Assembly: GCF_027943255.1 (NCBI RefSeq)
Contig: NC_072895.1
Span: forward strand, 22,046,001-22,110,000
DNA length: 64,000 nt
Direction of reading: 5' to 3'
DNA from: Anastrepha obliqua
Taxonomy: Eukaryota; Arthropoda; Insecta; Diptera; Tephritidae
Positions within the stretch are counted from its first letter, which is position 1. Each line of letters begins with the position of its first letter. A model generated the notes under the pieces. The model was given only the letters and a program-made list of their open reading frames with translations, was not told where the DNA came from and made no database searches. The position numbers and the translations under genes are program-made. Below, in pieces: positions 12,101-23,040 of this stretch.

Positions 12101-15100
12101 AAAAAAAAAAAAAATTAAAAATAAAGTTTTAGGCTGATAGAAATTAAGAATTTTATTTTATGGTCTAAAGTAATTAAGGTAATAATTTAGTACATGCGCA
12201 TTAAACACGAAAAACTACTTTATTGATTAGAATAAATTACACTCTGCAATTATCAGCATTTAAAAACAAACCGGTACTGCGGCATTCACTGATTTTTCTA
12301 TTCAATTTTGTTATCTTAAGGCACCTCTCTGGTCTAGAGACGTGAAAATTGAAGAAAAACAATCGGTATCAATTGAAAATCGTTTTTATTCATTAGATCA
12401 ATTATTTATTTACAAAAAAGAAAAACCATATTTTTTTCAATGACAATAATAAAAAAAATTGCTTCCCCTGGCGTAACTGATTGAGCTGTTCAGGTACGTC
12501 TGAAAAAAAAAATCAGTCGATTATTCACCAGTATGTCGCTATGGTGGGTAGCAGATTTACAAAAAAAAAAATATTTCTAGATATTTTATCTGTGCATTGG
12601 AAGAACAAAAAAAAGGATTTTTTCACGTTCTAGCTCTTAAAAAAAATAGAAAATAGATTATAAAATTATAATTCTGCTACCCGCGAGTGCCGAAAGTCTA
12701 CTCAATAACATATTAAAAATTCAAATCAATCGGTTCAGTACTTTTTGAGAAATTACCAACTCGGGGAAAAATAGTTTCGAGAAAAAACACGGTTAATGCG
12801 ATTATACTATATTATACCTTGACGTCGTTTTAAAGGACTGTAACGTCTAAACTACAACGAATTTCAATATAAAAATTTGCAAGTATATTTTTGAAAGTAA
12901 AAACTATCATAACATGAAAAAAATCGATTTTTTCGAAATCCTAGACCAGAAAGGTTACCCTTAAGGGCGGGGTAAGGGTTTCAGCGTAAAAAAAACATCT
13001 TTTTTGTGAATTTTTTTTTTAAATGTGGATTGAGCAAATTTACTAAAACCTTTTGTATATTATTAAGTATACTTTTAACAATATTCTGTAATTTTTTTAT
13101 GAGAAAATTTTGAAAAACCAGCCGGTGACAAAGCTTTTCCCAGAACGTCTTAAAAAAAAACAATTTGCGGTGTTCACTATATCTCGGTCGGAAATTATCT
13201 GAAATCAAAAAGCATTAAAATTTAGTTAAAGTATCATCAAATCCTCCCCCCAACGTTCTCTGATTATTTTTTTTTTCACTTCAAAATTTTTTATGGCCAT
13301 CTAAAATATAAACTACAATTTTCCGCAAAAAATTCCGCCATTTTGAGGGTGTAAAACACTCTTAAATTAAAACAAAAATGTTAACTAAACGTTGGGGGGA
13401 GGTATTTTATATGTAGAAAATGTATACTAAGTTTGAAATGAATCGGTCAAGTAGTTTTTAAATGACAGTGAACACGGACTTTGAAAAAGCAGTTTTGAGA
13501 AAAACGCGTTTGAAAGTTTGTAAGCTAAAAAACACCCGTAGCTGCCAGAGATATTCTGATAAAGGACAAGAGGCTAAATAAACAATAACTTCAAGACTTT
13601 TGCTCAGATCGACATAAAATTTTAGGAATATATTCTTGAAATGTTTAACAATAAGATAAGAGAAAAAAAAATTTTTTATTTTTTTAAAAATACAAACCCT
13701 TACCCCCCCCTTAAGGTAAGAGATTAGGGTTAGTCAGAGGCACGAAAAAATGATGATTTTCAATAATTGTTTTTTTGCTAGTCAATTGCTTTATTTTCCA
13801 AAAATAAAAACATAGCATTAATACATCATGTTTCGACTTGACTTTAGTAAAATTTCAACAAAAAAAATTAATAACTGTAAAAGTTATCGCTGTTTGTGCA
13901 GTTATCATCGTAAGTCCTTGGAGATTCATCTAATATCAATCGGACAAGAGAAATTAGTTTTATTAATAGAAGTATTTTTTTAATTAACAATATGGCGGCC
14001 TCAGGAAATATTTTTCAGATTTTCGAGAAAAAAATCGACAATTAATTGTTAACACTTTATCGACCGGTTGTGGTTGAGGCTGCCACTCAGTAAGTACCGG
14101 CTAAATTTTCACTATGCATTGTGTTGTGCTTATTCCTTTTGTTTTAAAGTAATGGAATTTTATTGATATTTATACTTTATTTTGTATTTGTTTTATACAA
14201 TTTATTGCCTGTTTAACTTACATTCATGAAATAAATTCAAGGTAACAGTAATTAAATTTTTTAATATCTATTTAGAGTGTGGTATCTCTCGTAACGGTCT
14301 CCCTTATGTTAGGGAATATTCCAAAATTTACATACGAAACATGTTCGACTTGTCTCTATTCTTATCCGTTTGTGCTTCTTTATGGATGATAATCTTTCTG
14401 GATGATCTGATTTTGGTGCTCTTCTTGTAGGCCCTGAAGTATTTTGGTGGTTACTTGAGCATCTAAGCAAAACTCTTCATCTGCACTTTCTTTATCCATT
14501 AGGAACGGTAAAAAACTATTATAATTGATAAAAAATTGGAGAGGTCGGTACAAAGCTGCAAATAATTAATGACGTTGGCGCTGCGAAGTTATAAAAAGAG
14601 CAACCCACTGACAAAAACCGTCGATAACCAAAAGCCGATTAATGGGCTACCGGTCAATAAGCGCTGGCAATCGAAAAGCCTATAAATAGGCTACCGGTCG
14701 ATAAAGTGTTAAAAAAAGCGGTTTTTAAGTTACAGTGATCACCAATTCAAAAAACATAGTTTTGAAAAACGCATTTAAAGTTTTGTTATCGAGTTATGTA
14801 GAGTTATATAGGGTTTTCCAATCAGAGGTGTTATTTTGATATCAAAGAAAAATGCTATTTTTTAATATAAATGATCGGATATTTATTTCATTATAAAGAG
14901 GAAGGTATGCCATTAATAGTGGAAAATAAGATCAGGCAAATGACCACCACGACCACGCTTACAGGACAATATCCTTTTCATGAAATTTTTCATAGCCGAA
15001 TTGCAAAGTGGCTGCCCTATGTCCTCGATAGCCTCACGAATTCCATCTTTGTGGTCTTGAATCGACCCTGAGCTGTTGGCGTAGACCTTCTCTTTCACGT

Positions 15101-18100
15101 GGCCCCAAAGAAAAAAGTCATAAGGTGTTAAATCGCAAGATCTCGGTGGTCAGTTGTGATGACCTCTTCGAGAGGTAACAGGGTCCGGAAGCTTTTCCCG
15201 TAAAAGATCAATGGTTTCGTTGTTTGTGTGGCACGTAGCGCCGTCTTGTTGAAAATAAACGTTGTCCAGATCAATACCATCCAATTCCGGCCATAAAAAA
15301 TCGTTAATCACACCTGTTATTGGAAAATCCTTTACTATACGAATTATTTAATTTCTTACACTGTATCATCTATTCCTGGGCCATATAATAGTTCTTTAGC
15401 CGTCATAGCAGCTTCCAAAATATCGATTTGCTGTTGTCTACGTAGCATTCTACCCTCTCGAGTGTTATCGTTAGCGCGCTTATCTGTCACTTTCATACGT
15501 GGCTGCTTGCTCTCGAATGCTCCAGAGCGCACGAGCGCCCTTTTTGTTAAGTGTTGAATAACTCAAAAAGTATTTGTCGGATTCACTTCAAAATTTCACA
15601 CAATATTTAGATATTATACTTTAAGAAAATGCAAAAAATCAATTTTTTTGCAATTCTGACTACCCCTAACCCCTTAAAAACAAGCAGCTAATGCGGCATT
15701 TACTGATTTTCAATTTTATGATTTATGCCATTTCATAGTCCAAATTTATTAAGTCGTGAAAGCAAAGAAAATCGCATTTGTTTTATTTGTTTTTGCGTTC
15801 ATGTAGATTTTTTTGTATGCTCAACGCAAACAAAAACAGCATCCTTACAAAACTTTAATAAACCAAATTATATTAACGCGATAAATGCATGTTAATAACT
15901 TCCTCTTTTACCCCAAAAAATGTATTATTAATTCACTTTCTCCAAACTCTCTTGATGTGCTAATTTGTTCATGTTCCTTCATCATTCTGATTATTAAAAG
16001 AATTAACAACAAACTGTTGCAGCACATAACATTTAGCAAACATACATACATACCCGTACAAGTAACAAGCAGAGTCTAGCGCTAATAGTAGTTTTTAATA
16101 AAATAGGACACCAAAAATACATTCACGCTCTCACTGTCTCTTTTAAGTACAGTAATTAAATGAAAATTGCATGGAAAAACGTTTTTATTATTTTATTATT
16201 TCTTTTGGTTTTTTATGGGACAACATTAGATGGACGGCAGGATTCATAATTCATCCCGCCGGGTAAGTTTTTTAGAATATCAGTTAAAAAATAATATTAC
16301 ACAATAATTTTCTTCTTCCCATTTTTGGTATGCTTTTGCTATTCGTTAAATTGCATTTGAACGCGTTTAAACAAATAAATACTAAATTTCTACATACATA
16401 CATATATATTTGCCTAATCCACCCGCCTATCTACAAATTTAGCTGTTACCTTTTTTCTAAGATCCATCTTCCTTCAACACATCTTTTAATATATATTATT
16501 GTATTCGCAATTACTTAATTTATAACTGGCAAAGTTAATTAAAAATAACTGTAAGATTCCGCAAAAATGTTTCTACCTCACAAAAGTAACGCACTAACCT
16601 CAAAAAAAGTATCACAAAAAACTGCATTTTCATAGGTAATATAATTTAAAAAAATTGGCGGTGGCAGGTATTTTTTTTATGCTTGAAATGATCTGCTGTT
16701 TAAGGGGGCAGCCTGCTTTAGAGGCTTCAAAAAATCGATTTTTTCGTGGTTTTTTTTTTGGGAAGGAAAGAAATATTCGATTGAAACGAAACTTTCAGGT
16801 TTTATTGCTATATATTTCAACAGTCTGCTCAAATTTTGTCATTAAAATATATGTCATGTTATGCCTGGTACAAGCATTTTGCCGAGGCGCCCCGAGTGTG
16901 CATGTGTCGTGCGGCGGGAAAGATGCAGGTCGCAATTTTCATCTGAACCCAAAAACCCGAAAAAAATTTTATTTTTGTATAGTATAGCTTCTAGTTAAAC
17001 CAAGAAAATTAAACAAAAAGTGAGAAATTCAACAATTTTTCGCTATTTAAAAAAAAATTAATTTTTTTGGAAAAACAAATTCACTTTAGATTGTTAAAAA
17101 GTGAGTTAATCATAACTTTCTTATGGTTTTTTAGGTTCAACTAGAAGAGAATTTAATTCCGAATACAATCAATGTAATCTCGTTTCGATAGGACGTTTAA
17201 CTTTTTCCCTATCGTTCCCGCCAATTAGGAAAAATCGTAAAAATAAAAAACCGAGGAATCGCACATCAAGCGATTCGGCCGCTTGTATACCTGCTCGACG
17301 CTTGCTCACAATTTCTTCTGTAACTCCGAAAATATTTTGAATTTGCTTCTGAAATTTTGAGGACATATTTTTGAATAGTTTGGAAAGACATTTATGCAAA
17401 AAACAAAAAATCGATTTTTTGAAGCCTCTAAAGCAGGCTCCCCCCTTAAGAGAGCTGTGACACTAAGTTTGTTTATGTAAAAATTATCCAGTAACTTAAT
17501 TTCCGAGAACTCGCGCTCAGTGAAAAAAAAGTATCAGGTCAATCCATAAGTTCTTGCGTTTTTTAAAGGTGGTTTTAAAATTAATAAAAAATATGTTTAA
17601 AGTATTTCTTAATCAATAATATATTTTCCTTCATTATTTACAATGTCTTCCCAACGTTTAGGCAAATTTTTAATTCCCTGCTCAAAAAATTGTTTGTCCT
17701 TGGAGCCAAAATACGCTTCGATATCCCTTTTTATAGCTTCTTTTGAGGAGTAGATCTTGTTACTCATATGGGATGGAAGTCCACGGAAAAGGTGATAATC
17801 ACAAGGTGCAATATCCGGAGAATATGGTGGATGCGGCATTAGCCCCCATCCGAGCTCGTTCAGCTTGCCTAATGTTTGCCTTGCGGTATGAGGTCTTGCG
17901 TTGTCGTGGTGAAACAAAGCTTTGCGTCTATTCACTAAAGACCGTCGATTTTTTTTAAGTGCCTCATTCAGATTTTATAGCTGATGGGAATATTAATCAG
18001 CAGTTATCGTCTGGTTTGGTTCCTGAAGTTCATAATAAACAATACCGGCCATATCCCACCAAATAGACGGGAGAATCTTCTTGGGGTGAAGGCCATCTAT

Positions 18101-21100
18101 GAGGGATTGGTTCTGGTGTTTCATCTTTATCTAACCATTGGCGTTTGCGAACAGGATTATTGTAAAGGACCCATTTTTCATCACCAGTAACGATACGGTT
18201 CAAAAAACTTTCATTTTCAAGCCGTTGCAGCAGCTGAGAACACACATTCACTCTTTGCTGAAGGTTGGCGACGGAAAGTCTATGCGGAACCCATTTTCCC
18301 AGCTTTGAAACCTTTCTCAACTGAACCAGGTGCCTGTGAACTGTTCCATGCGATGAATTTAACCTCTGAGCTATCATATCTACTATCAAATTTGACTCAG
18401 CTTCCACGAGTTCGAGCAAGGCGTCGGAGTTAAAGACTTCAGGACGACCAGCGCGCGGGGCATCCTCCACGCCGCAATTACCACTTCGGAATTTTGAAAA
18501 CCACTTTTGCGCAGTCCTTACACTCAGGGTATCCTCTCCGTGAACAGTGTTTATTTTTGCAGCAGCAGTTGTTGCATTTTTACCACTTTTATAAAAAAAA
18601 TACAAAATATGCCCCTTTATACGCGTTCAAAGATTCCATTTTATATATATCAAAGAAAATATAAATAATTCCATTATATTCCGCGAATAATTTTTTGTAT
18701 GCAAAAATCGTACAAAAGTGAAATTATGGGTAAAATTCGCACGAACTTATGGACTGACCTGATATTTACTCCTTATTGGATTCAGTCTGACCCAATGAAA
18801 AACTTGGTGTGTATAAAAGTTTGCCTCTCCACACTCCCATAGCTCTGAGTCGGTGCGAATCATGTGCAAGTAACTGCCATCGTTAGAGTGGGCATCTAAT
18901 ATTCTGAATTCTGTATTCGAACTTACAATTTTCGAACGAGGTCTTTGCTGGTAACTTTGGGAAAATTTGTGCAAAAAGTTTAGGTCGATTACTAGCAGAT
19001 GACAGAAATCCTTTGTACCATTCAGAGAAAATGCTACTGGGAATCATTCTCAAAGCTTCTTTTTGACAGTTTTTTCAACTTCGATGTCAGTGACATTATC
19101 TGCTGCTTCTTTTGCAATTTCATCTACCTTTTCATTAATTGGTAACAATTTCTTTACATTTGTTAAATTTTTGTGAATTTTGTAAAAAGTTTGGAGAATG
19201 AACTATTCATTTATATAAATGTACTATATATCATAATTAAATACGAAATGTCAAATAGTTAAAACTTTGTTATTAGTTGCGCTCCTATTATTTTGAGCGC
19301 AGCTGTACGTCTGCATATAAATATTTGCATATAATATAATAAATCATAACATCATAACCGTTTGGCGCTACAGCTTCTTCCGAGCTTCGGCCTGCTGAAC
19401 GGTACACCCCCATGCTGCTCTATCCGTTGCCGCTTCCTTCCAGTTCTTTAGATTAAGCTGTTCAAATAATCATATTTTAAGCGTATTTTGCTCATTAATA
19501 TTTACTTTAAGAGGTTAGGGGCAGTCAGAGGCTCGAAAAAATAATGGTTTTCCAAAATAATGTTTCGACTTGACTTTAGCAAAATTAATTATAATTATAA
19601 AAGTTATAGCTGTTTGTGTGGAGCCCGTTTCTCCAGAAGACCCTTGCGTTGATCATCCCAAGTCCTTGGAGATTCATCTTAAATCAATCGGACAAGAGAA
19701 ATTAATTTTATTAATAGATAATCTTGTGCCAGATCGAAGCTTTTGTTTTTTCAAAATTAACAATATGACGGCTTTAGGAAATATTTTTCAGATTTTCGAG
19801 AAGAAAACCGACAATTAACTGTTAAAAAAAAAATCCAAATTTTGGAATAAAAAAAAATTCTTCGACCAGCACGAGTTTTTTATGTTTTTCAAAAGCAATA
19901 TAAATTTTATTGAAATCTACCAAGCGGTTTTTAAGTTACAGTGATCACCAGTTGAAAAAGAAAAATTTTTTTGAGAAAAATGCATTTAAAGTTTTGCGAA
20001 CGCTCCGGAGCACCCGAGCGCCTTTTGTTAATTGTTGAATAACTCAAAAAGTATTTGTCGGATTCACTTCAAATTTTCACACAACATTTTTAAGATATTA
20101 TACTTTAAGAAAATCCAATTTTTTTTTTTAATTCTGTCTATCCCCTTAAGGGGTTATACGCAGTTATGAAGCAAATAAAAGACGGGTTGTCAAGGATTTA
20201 TCCTGAAGAAACTTCAGAATATTTTAATTTGAAAATTTTTGGCGGTTATAAAAGCATCCTTCAAGAACGTAACAAAATTTTTTATTTATAAAAATGTTGA
20301 TTATAGAGCGCGCTGCAGGCGATTTCTGGAACCTCCTTTAAAAAAAGACGATTTACGGTGTACATCGTAACTCAGGATTGGATTATCTGAAATCAAAAAA
20401 CCAAACAAATTTTGTTAATATATTAGATTATCTAGTAATTAAACGTTCGGCTAATCAAAATAGTGAATTTTCACAAAATGGCAGCTTTTAAAAGAAATGA
20501 TTTCGATTTTTACGTTAAAATTTGGCCGTAAATTGATTATAAAATGGAAAATAAGTATCAGATTTACAAAAGGAACGATTAATTACTAGAAAATGTATCT
20601 TTAAAGATTGAGTTAAAACGGTTGACCGATCAAACAAGCCGTTTTCGAGATATCGTGTACACCGACTTGTACACGTTTAAAGTTTCAATACCTACCTTAA
20701 AACGTGCCGAGGCATCTCTACATATTTAGGTATAACTCCGAAAGTATTGCTTAGATCTACTTCAAATTTCGTGCGTATACTTTTGAATATATGTACATTA
20801 CAAAAATGCAATAAAAAAAATCGATTTTTTTGAAAGTCATAACTGCGTATAACCCCTTAATGGCTTATGATTTTAATTTGGTCTCAGTTACGCAGTTCTT
20901 CTTCTTCTTTGATAAGATGTGCGCAACTGATAAATATTAATATTAAGGACGCATACACTGCACATTTTACATACATTTATGAACGTATACGTATGTGACG
21001 GGGTGATGGGGTGACGGGTGTAGGGTCTAGAACTTTTTCACAAACAAAAACACACAAAAAATCATTGAAATTGGCAGAAATGTAAATAAGTTAGATTTAA

Positions 21101-21697
21101 TACTTAGATGCTTGGCTTTAATGTGGGGACGCAAATCATATACTTGTGGAGCTCACCGCTTCCATTTTTAGTTTTGATAGTTGAAAAGTAAGTGGCTAAG
21201 TGGTGCATCGGTAGTTGTTAAGTCACTTATTTTGATTAGTGTCGGTTTAAATTCAAAATGGTTTTCGTATTCACCCAATCACTAAACCAATTCCATTGTT
21301 TGCACTTGTGTTTTGTAATGTACACTGAATCATTTAGCATTTATTCCCATTATTAGTAACGGTTCGAGTGGCAAATCTTTGCTTAGCAATTTGTCCTGTG
21401 TTCACTTCAGCAACAGCTCAGTTAATTTGACTGCTACTCCAATGGACGCGCTGCTCTAAACGTCTGAAAAATACCCACTATAAATATGAAAATATTTTCT
21501 TTTGTAATAAAATTTCTCTATATGCACTATATTACTGCTTTTTTACTCACATATACATAGATATTAAAGAATTTATTTTTGGCATTTTTACATTACAGGA
21601 TTCGAACAGCACGGGCCAACGCCAGCAGACAAGCAGCCAATCGAAGTCGGCTGCTAAACAAGGTTACTCGGCCTCGTATTGGACAGGACAGAATTGA
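3177..21697 (+). CDS. lig: lingerer (lig), C-terminal half, eight exons (5' part outside window)
   Basis: Exons 3177-3281, 3531-3625, 3711-4081, 7746-7880, 7954-8076, 8162-8413, 8482-8637 and 21599-21697 (TGA 21695-21697) join in one frame to 444 residues with GT-AG introns. The first three carry Ser/Asn/Gly/Ala low-complexity runs, with poly-Gly and poly-Ala in 3711-4081. Later exons give the lingerer-type segments [39 protein letters not shown] and the terminal [13 protein letters not shown]. Lingerer is a cytoplasmic UBA-domain protein that in Drosophila associates with RNA-binding proteins (FMR1, Caprin, Rasputin) and affects growth and copulation; the UBA and N-terminal half must lie left of the window. 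The intron before the last exon is 13 kb and full of transposons. Reading past 8637 would give a short alternative tail (HQVM, stop). Exon 8162 starts at a tandem NAG acceptor. The symbol rests on recognised sequence and on the Vps28/slv neighbourhood. Confidence 0.9.
4082..5035. other. lig intron, left part
   Basis: A/T-rich with A runs (4465-4482, 4499-4508) and a short ACAT microsatellite (4230). No feature recognised. Confidence 0.4.
5036..5455 (+). repeat. tRNA-derived SINE, copy 3, interrupted
   Basis: SINE head at 5036-5100 and body to about 5450, split by a 116-bp LINE tail at 5181-5296. Confidence 0.7.
5181..5296 (+). mobile_element. Extremely 5'-truncated Jockey-like LINE inside a SINE
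   Basis: Flanked by the 10-bp duplication CAAACCTCTG (5171-5180, 5297-5306). It encodes the acidic LINE C-terminus (LDEDDR-like) and ends GCTACAAGAACAACAA. The same 3' region occurs on the minus strand at 40012-40440. Confidence 0.7.
5627..6841 (+). mobile_element. mariner (mauritiana-like) relic
   Basis: TIRs (GTGCGCAACTAAGTT on both ends) with TA duplications at 5625-5626 and 6842-6843; 1215 bp. The broken transposase frame begins [17 protein letters not shown] at 5740, and HTH ([12 protein letters not shown]), VPHEL-like and QHDNARPHV blocks follow. The usual third catalytic Asp is lost (SGYHLF instead of SDYHLF), and stops occur near 5887 and 6160. Inactive. Confidence 0.85.
6844..7745. 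other. lig intron after the mariner relic
   Basis: ORFs at 7188-7460 (plus) and 7344-7589 (minus) have no recognisable domain. The segment may be an old transposon piece, but no family signature is visible. Confidence 0.3.
8638..9118. other. Start of 13 kb lig intron, nothing recognised
   Basis: A/T-rich, no coding or repeat signal identified. Confidence 0.4.
9121..10532 (-). mobile_element. mariner (irritans type) relic with nested insertion
   Basis: TIRs ACACATGGGCTGAAAA and its inverse at 10517-10532, with TA duplications 9119-9120 and 10533-10534. The minus-strand transposase starts at about 10362 ([20 protein letters not shown]), and the later block TPENIKKF is recognisable. Multiple stops. 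A 539-bp element sits at 9642-10180. A shorter sister copy is at 50882-51538. Confidence 0.85.
9642..10180 (-). mobile_element. Deletion derivative of a Tc1/mariner-like element (copy 1), nested
   Basis: Ends AAGGGTT(C/T)TCC, flanked by TA (9640-9641, 10181-10182). The minus strand encodes only the transposase C-terminal half: [31 protein letters not shown] and a [11 protein letters not shown] end. The N-terminal HTH half is missing, as in the copy at 14809-15332. Confidence 0.8.
10600..10695 (+). repeat. Family B repeat fragment
   Basis: Degenerate copy: CATAAACAGTGCCCATACAT then TGCTGGAGTGACAGTTCT, matching the block at 39752-39815. Confidence 0.5.
10790..11450 (-). mobile_element. mariner-like relic
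   Basis: Minus-strand frames contain [27 protein letters not shown] and GTHFSSND, the transposase region around the third catalytic Asp. The left end GTTGTTCAATAAGTTTTGCG looks terminal; the right end is not defined. Confidence 0.6.
11517..11985 (+). mobile_element. Internally deleted mariner (469 bp)
   Basis: TIRs of about 30 bp (GTTCGTGGTAAAGGAAATCC left; GTTTGAGGAAAGAGAAATCC as inverse of right), TA duplications 11515-11516 and 11986-11987. Only 5' UTR and N-terminal HTH sequence remain. Related to the minus copy ending at 55748. Both carry an imperfect palindrome TGATCGATA...TATCGATCA near 11554. Confidence 0.75.
12320..12960. mobile_element. TTAA-flanked element E2 (641 bp)
   Basis: Between TTAA at 12316-12319 and 12961-12964. 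Inverted ends share TCTGGTCTAG (12328-12337, 12941-12950). Inside: TCAATCGGTTCAGTACTTTT (12725) and AAAAAATCGATTTTTTCG near the right end. No ORF of note. Confidence 0.75.
12965..13710. mobile_element. TTAA-flanked element E3 (746 bp)
   Basis: Between TTAA 12961-12964 (shared with E2) and 13711-13714. Inverted ends GGGCGGGGTAAGGGTTT and GGGGGGGGTAAGGGTTT. Core AATCGGTCAAGTAGTTTTTA at 13441-13460 and GAGAAAAACGCGTTTGAAAG near 13497. The minus ORF here is A/T shadow. Confidence 0.8.
14053..14708 (-). mobile_element. Nested TTAA element with different ends, piggyBac-like (656 bp)
   Basis: TTAA at 14049-14052 and 14709-14712, with TIR CACTTTATCGACCGGT. The undisturbed paralogue at 19815-19830 shows the empty TTAA. 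A short minus ORF (14380-14499) gives an acidic [20 protein letters not shown] start, compatible with a piggyBac transposase N-terminus cut short; this is inference. Confidence 0.6.
14809..15332 (-). mobile_element. Deletion derivative of a Tc1/mariner-like element (copy 2)
   Basis: Ends GGGTTTTCCAAT and GGAAAATCC with nearby TA. Encodes the same C-terminal half as 9642-10180: [18 protein letters not shown] and [11 protein letters not shown]. Confidence 0.75.
15680..16695. other. lig intron, nothing recognised
   Basis: A/T-rich with short ACAT runs (16040, 16390). ORFs at 15885 and 16330 are low-complexity. Confidence 0.4.
16704..17445. mobile_element. TTAA-flanked element E5 (742 bp), long TIR
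   Basis: TTAA 16700-16703 and 17446-17449. TIR of about 40 bp: GGGGGCAGCCTGCTTTAGAG left, GGGGGGAGCCTGCTTTAGAG as inverse of right, running into GGCTTCAAAAAATCGATTTT on both sides. ORFs at 16655 and 17169 lie inside and are not supported. Confidence 0.85.
17534..18762 (-). mobile_element. mariner, nearly complete, minus strand
   Basis: TIR TCAGGTCA(A/G)TCCATAAGTTC, TA duplications 17532-17533 and 18763-18764; 1229 bp. The transposase reads from about 18605 through HTH ([21 protein letters not shown]), the WVPHRLS linker, [15 protein letters not shown] and CDYHLF to a stop at 17609. All three catalytic Asp residues survive. One frameshift near 18090 and two stops near 17960-17990 break it. 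Confidence 0.9.
18765..19506. other. lig intron, nothing recognised
   Basis: ORF at 18747-18974 (minus) has no recognised domain. Rest A/T-rich. Confidence 0.35.
19511..20145 (+). mobile_element. TTAA-flanked element E6 (family A, 635 bp, un-nested)
   Basis: TTAA 19507-19510 and 20146-20149. Left GAGGTTAGGGGCAGTCAGAG; right inverse GGGGATAGACAGAAT. It is the clean reference for 13715-15673 and 35147-36567, including ORF-like [19 protein letters not shown] (19570-19818), whose degenerate relative lies at 36187-36390. That frame may be a conserved remnant or chance. Confidence 0.8.
20150..20856. mobile_element. TTAA-flanked element E7 (707 bp)
   Basis: TTAA 20146-20149 (shared with E6) and 20857-20860. 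TIR GGGGTTATACGCAGTTATGA, exact at both ends. Core GACCGATCAAACAAGCCGTT (20621) and TACACGTTTAAAGTTTCAA (20667). Confidence 0.85.
20861..21598. other. End of the large lig intron
   Basis: No repeat or ORF recognised. Acceptor TTACAG at 21593-21598. Confidence 0.4.
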
Positions 21698-22500
21698 GCG
21701 TGAAGCGGAAGATACAAGCAAAATACACACACACACATATAAATACATATATACATATATAAATATATTTGAAAATATATGGATATGTATGAAACTCGAT
21801 ACCGATTTAGTGACCACATAATCCAATCAGCTCTATAATCGGTTCCAGCTGCGAAGCAACCGCGTGCACATAACCACACACACACACATATATATACACT
21901 TCTTTCAATCTTCATATTGTCGTCTGTCTGTCGGTCCAAACCATTCTTTATACATACATATATTTATGCTTATGTAGTAGAAATACAACATAGAAACGAG
22001 CAAAAAAAAAAACAAATAGCGACGAATTAAAATTTTGTATGTTCTTTTCCCTCGCTCCTGCGGAAATTTCTCTTAACACCCATGTATTACTTACCAGAAT
22101 ACGAGTACATTCATCTAAGATACAAAAAAGCATATACCCTTAAAATCATACCCATACACAACTATCCACATCCATGCATCCGTGGTACATTCACAAATAC
22201 ATACAAAAAATTACAAAGCTAATTAAAATAATTATTAAAGAATGCTATTACAAGGCAAAGATAATGGATAATGTTCAATAAAGAAATATAAAAATTCTGT
22301 AGCGGAGAAATAGAAGAAGATAGATGGCCTCTCATTCACACACACACACACACATACAGAACAGAGTTGAAAGGAAGAAATATATATAAATACAAATAAA
22401 AATAAAAATTTAAATATTGTAATCGGTTTAAACTATATGTATAATTATAATAACCTTAATATTTAAATTAAATACAAAATACGATTAAATCCAAAATAAA
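21698..22500 (+). other. lig: lig 3' UTR (approximate)
   Basis: A/T-rich sequence follows the lig stop codon, with CA and TATA microsatellites (about 21724-21780, 21878-21900, 22337-22356) and AATAAA-type hexamers near 22277 and 22394-22405. No ORF here looks real; those over the microsatellites are low-complexity shadows. The polyadenylation site cannot be fixed; the end given is where the next repeats begin. Confidence 0.45.
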
Positions 22501-22612
22501 CACAGCAAACGCATAGTTCATACGCATGCGCGGTGAAGTCGAAATTTAAATTTGCGCTTTGTTATTTATTTATTGAGGAAGATTAATGGGACCAGTTAAT
22601 ATGCGCAAGTAA

Positions 22613-22711
22613 AGGTTTTCCAATAACAAGAAATAAACATCCGAGCATTAATATTAAAAAATATCATTTTTCTTTGAATATCAAAATAACACCTCTGTTT
22701 GGAAAGCCCTC
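22613..22711. mobile_element. Minimal remnant of the 9642/14809 Tc1/mariner derivative
   Basis: About 100 bp with both ends (GGTTTTCCAATAACA left, GGTGTTATTTTGATATTC inverse right) and almost no interior. Confidence 0.6.
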
Positions 22712-22751
22712 CATACCGATCACACAGTTAGATACAAAAATACACATGACC

Positions 22752-23040
22752 GGCCGCCGTTGCCGAATGCATTGGGGCGTGACTACCATTTGGAATTTAG
22801 AGAGAGAACGTAGATTCGAACCTCGGTGAAACACCAAAATGAAGAAAAAAATTTTACTAATAGCGGTCGCCTCTCGGCAGGCAATGGCAACCCTCCGAGT
22901 GTTTTTCAAGATCTGACGTTCGGAGTCGGCTTGAAACTGTAGGTCCCTCCATTTGTGGAACAACATCAAGACGCACACCACAAATAGGAGGAGGAGGTCG
23001 GCCAAACACCCAAAAAGAGTGTATGCGCCAATTGTATATA
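22752..23040 (+). repeat. tRNA-derived SINE, copy 4
   Basis: Head GCCGTTGCCGAATG, B box GATTCGAACCT, body and GTATGCGCCAATTGTATA end as in other copies, with an internal deletion near 22905. Confidence 0.75.

Larger units (their letters stand above)
13715..15673 (+). mobile_element. TTAA-flanked element E4 (family A) with nested insertions
   Basis: Between TTAA 13711-13714 (shared with E3) and 15674-15677. Ends carry ATTAGGGTTAGTCAGAGGC and, inverted at right, GGGGTTAGGGGTAGTCAGAA. Sequence parallels 19511-20145 and inverted 35147-36567. Interrupted by a piggyBac-like MITE (14053-14708) and a Tc1/mariner derivative (14809-15332); 15345-15530 is also foreign, with a minus frame [20 protein letters not shown] of unknown origin. 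Confidence 0.7.

Noticed and set aside
21593..21939. ORFs on both strands over CA/TA microsatellites
   Set aside because: Low-complexity translations within the lig last exon and 3' UTR.
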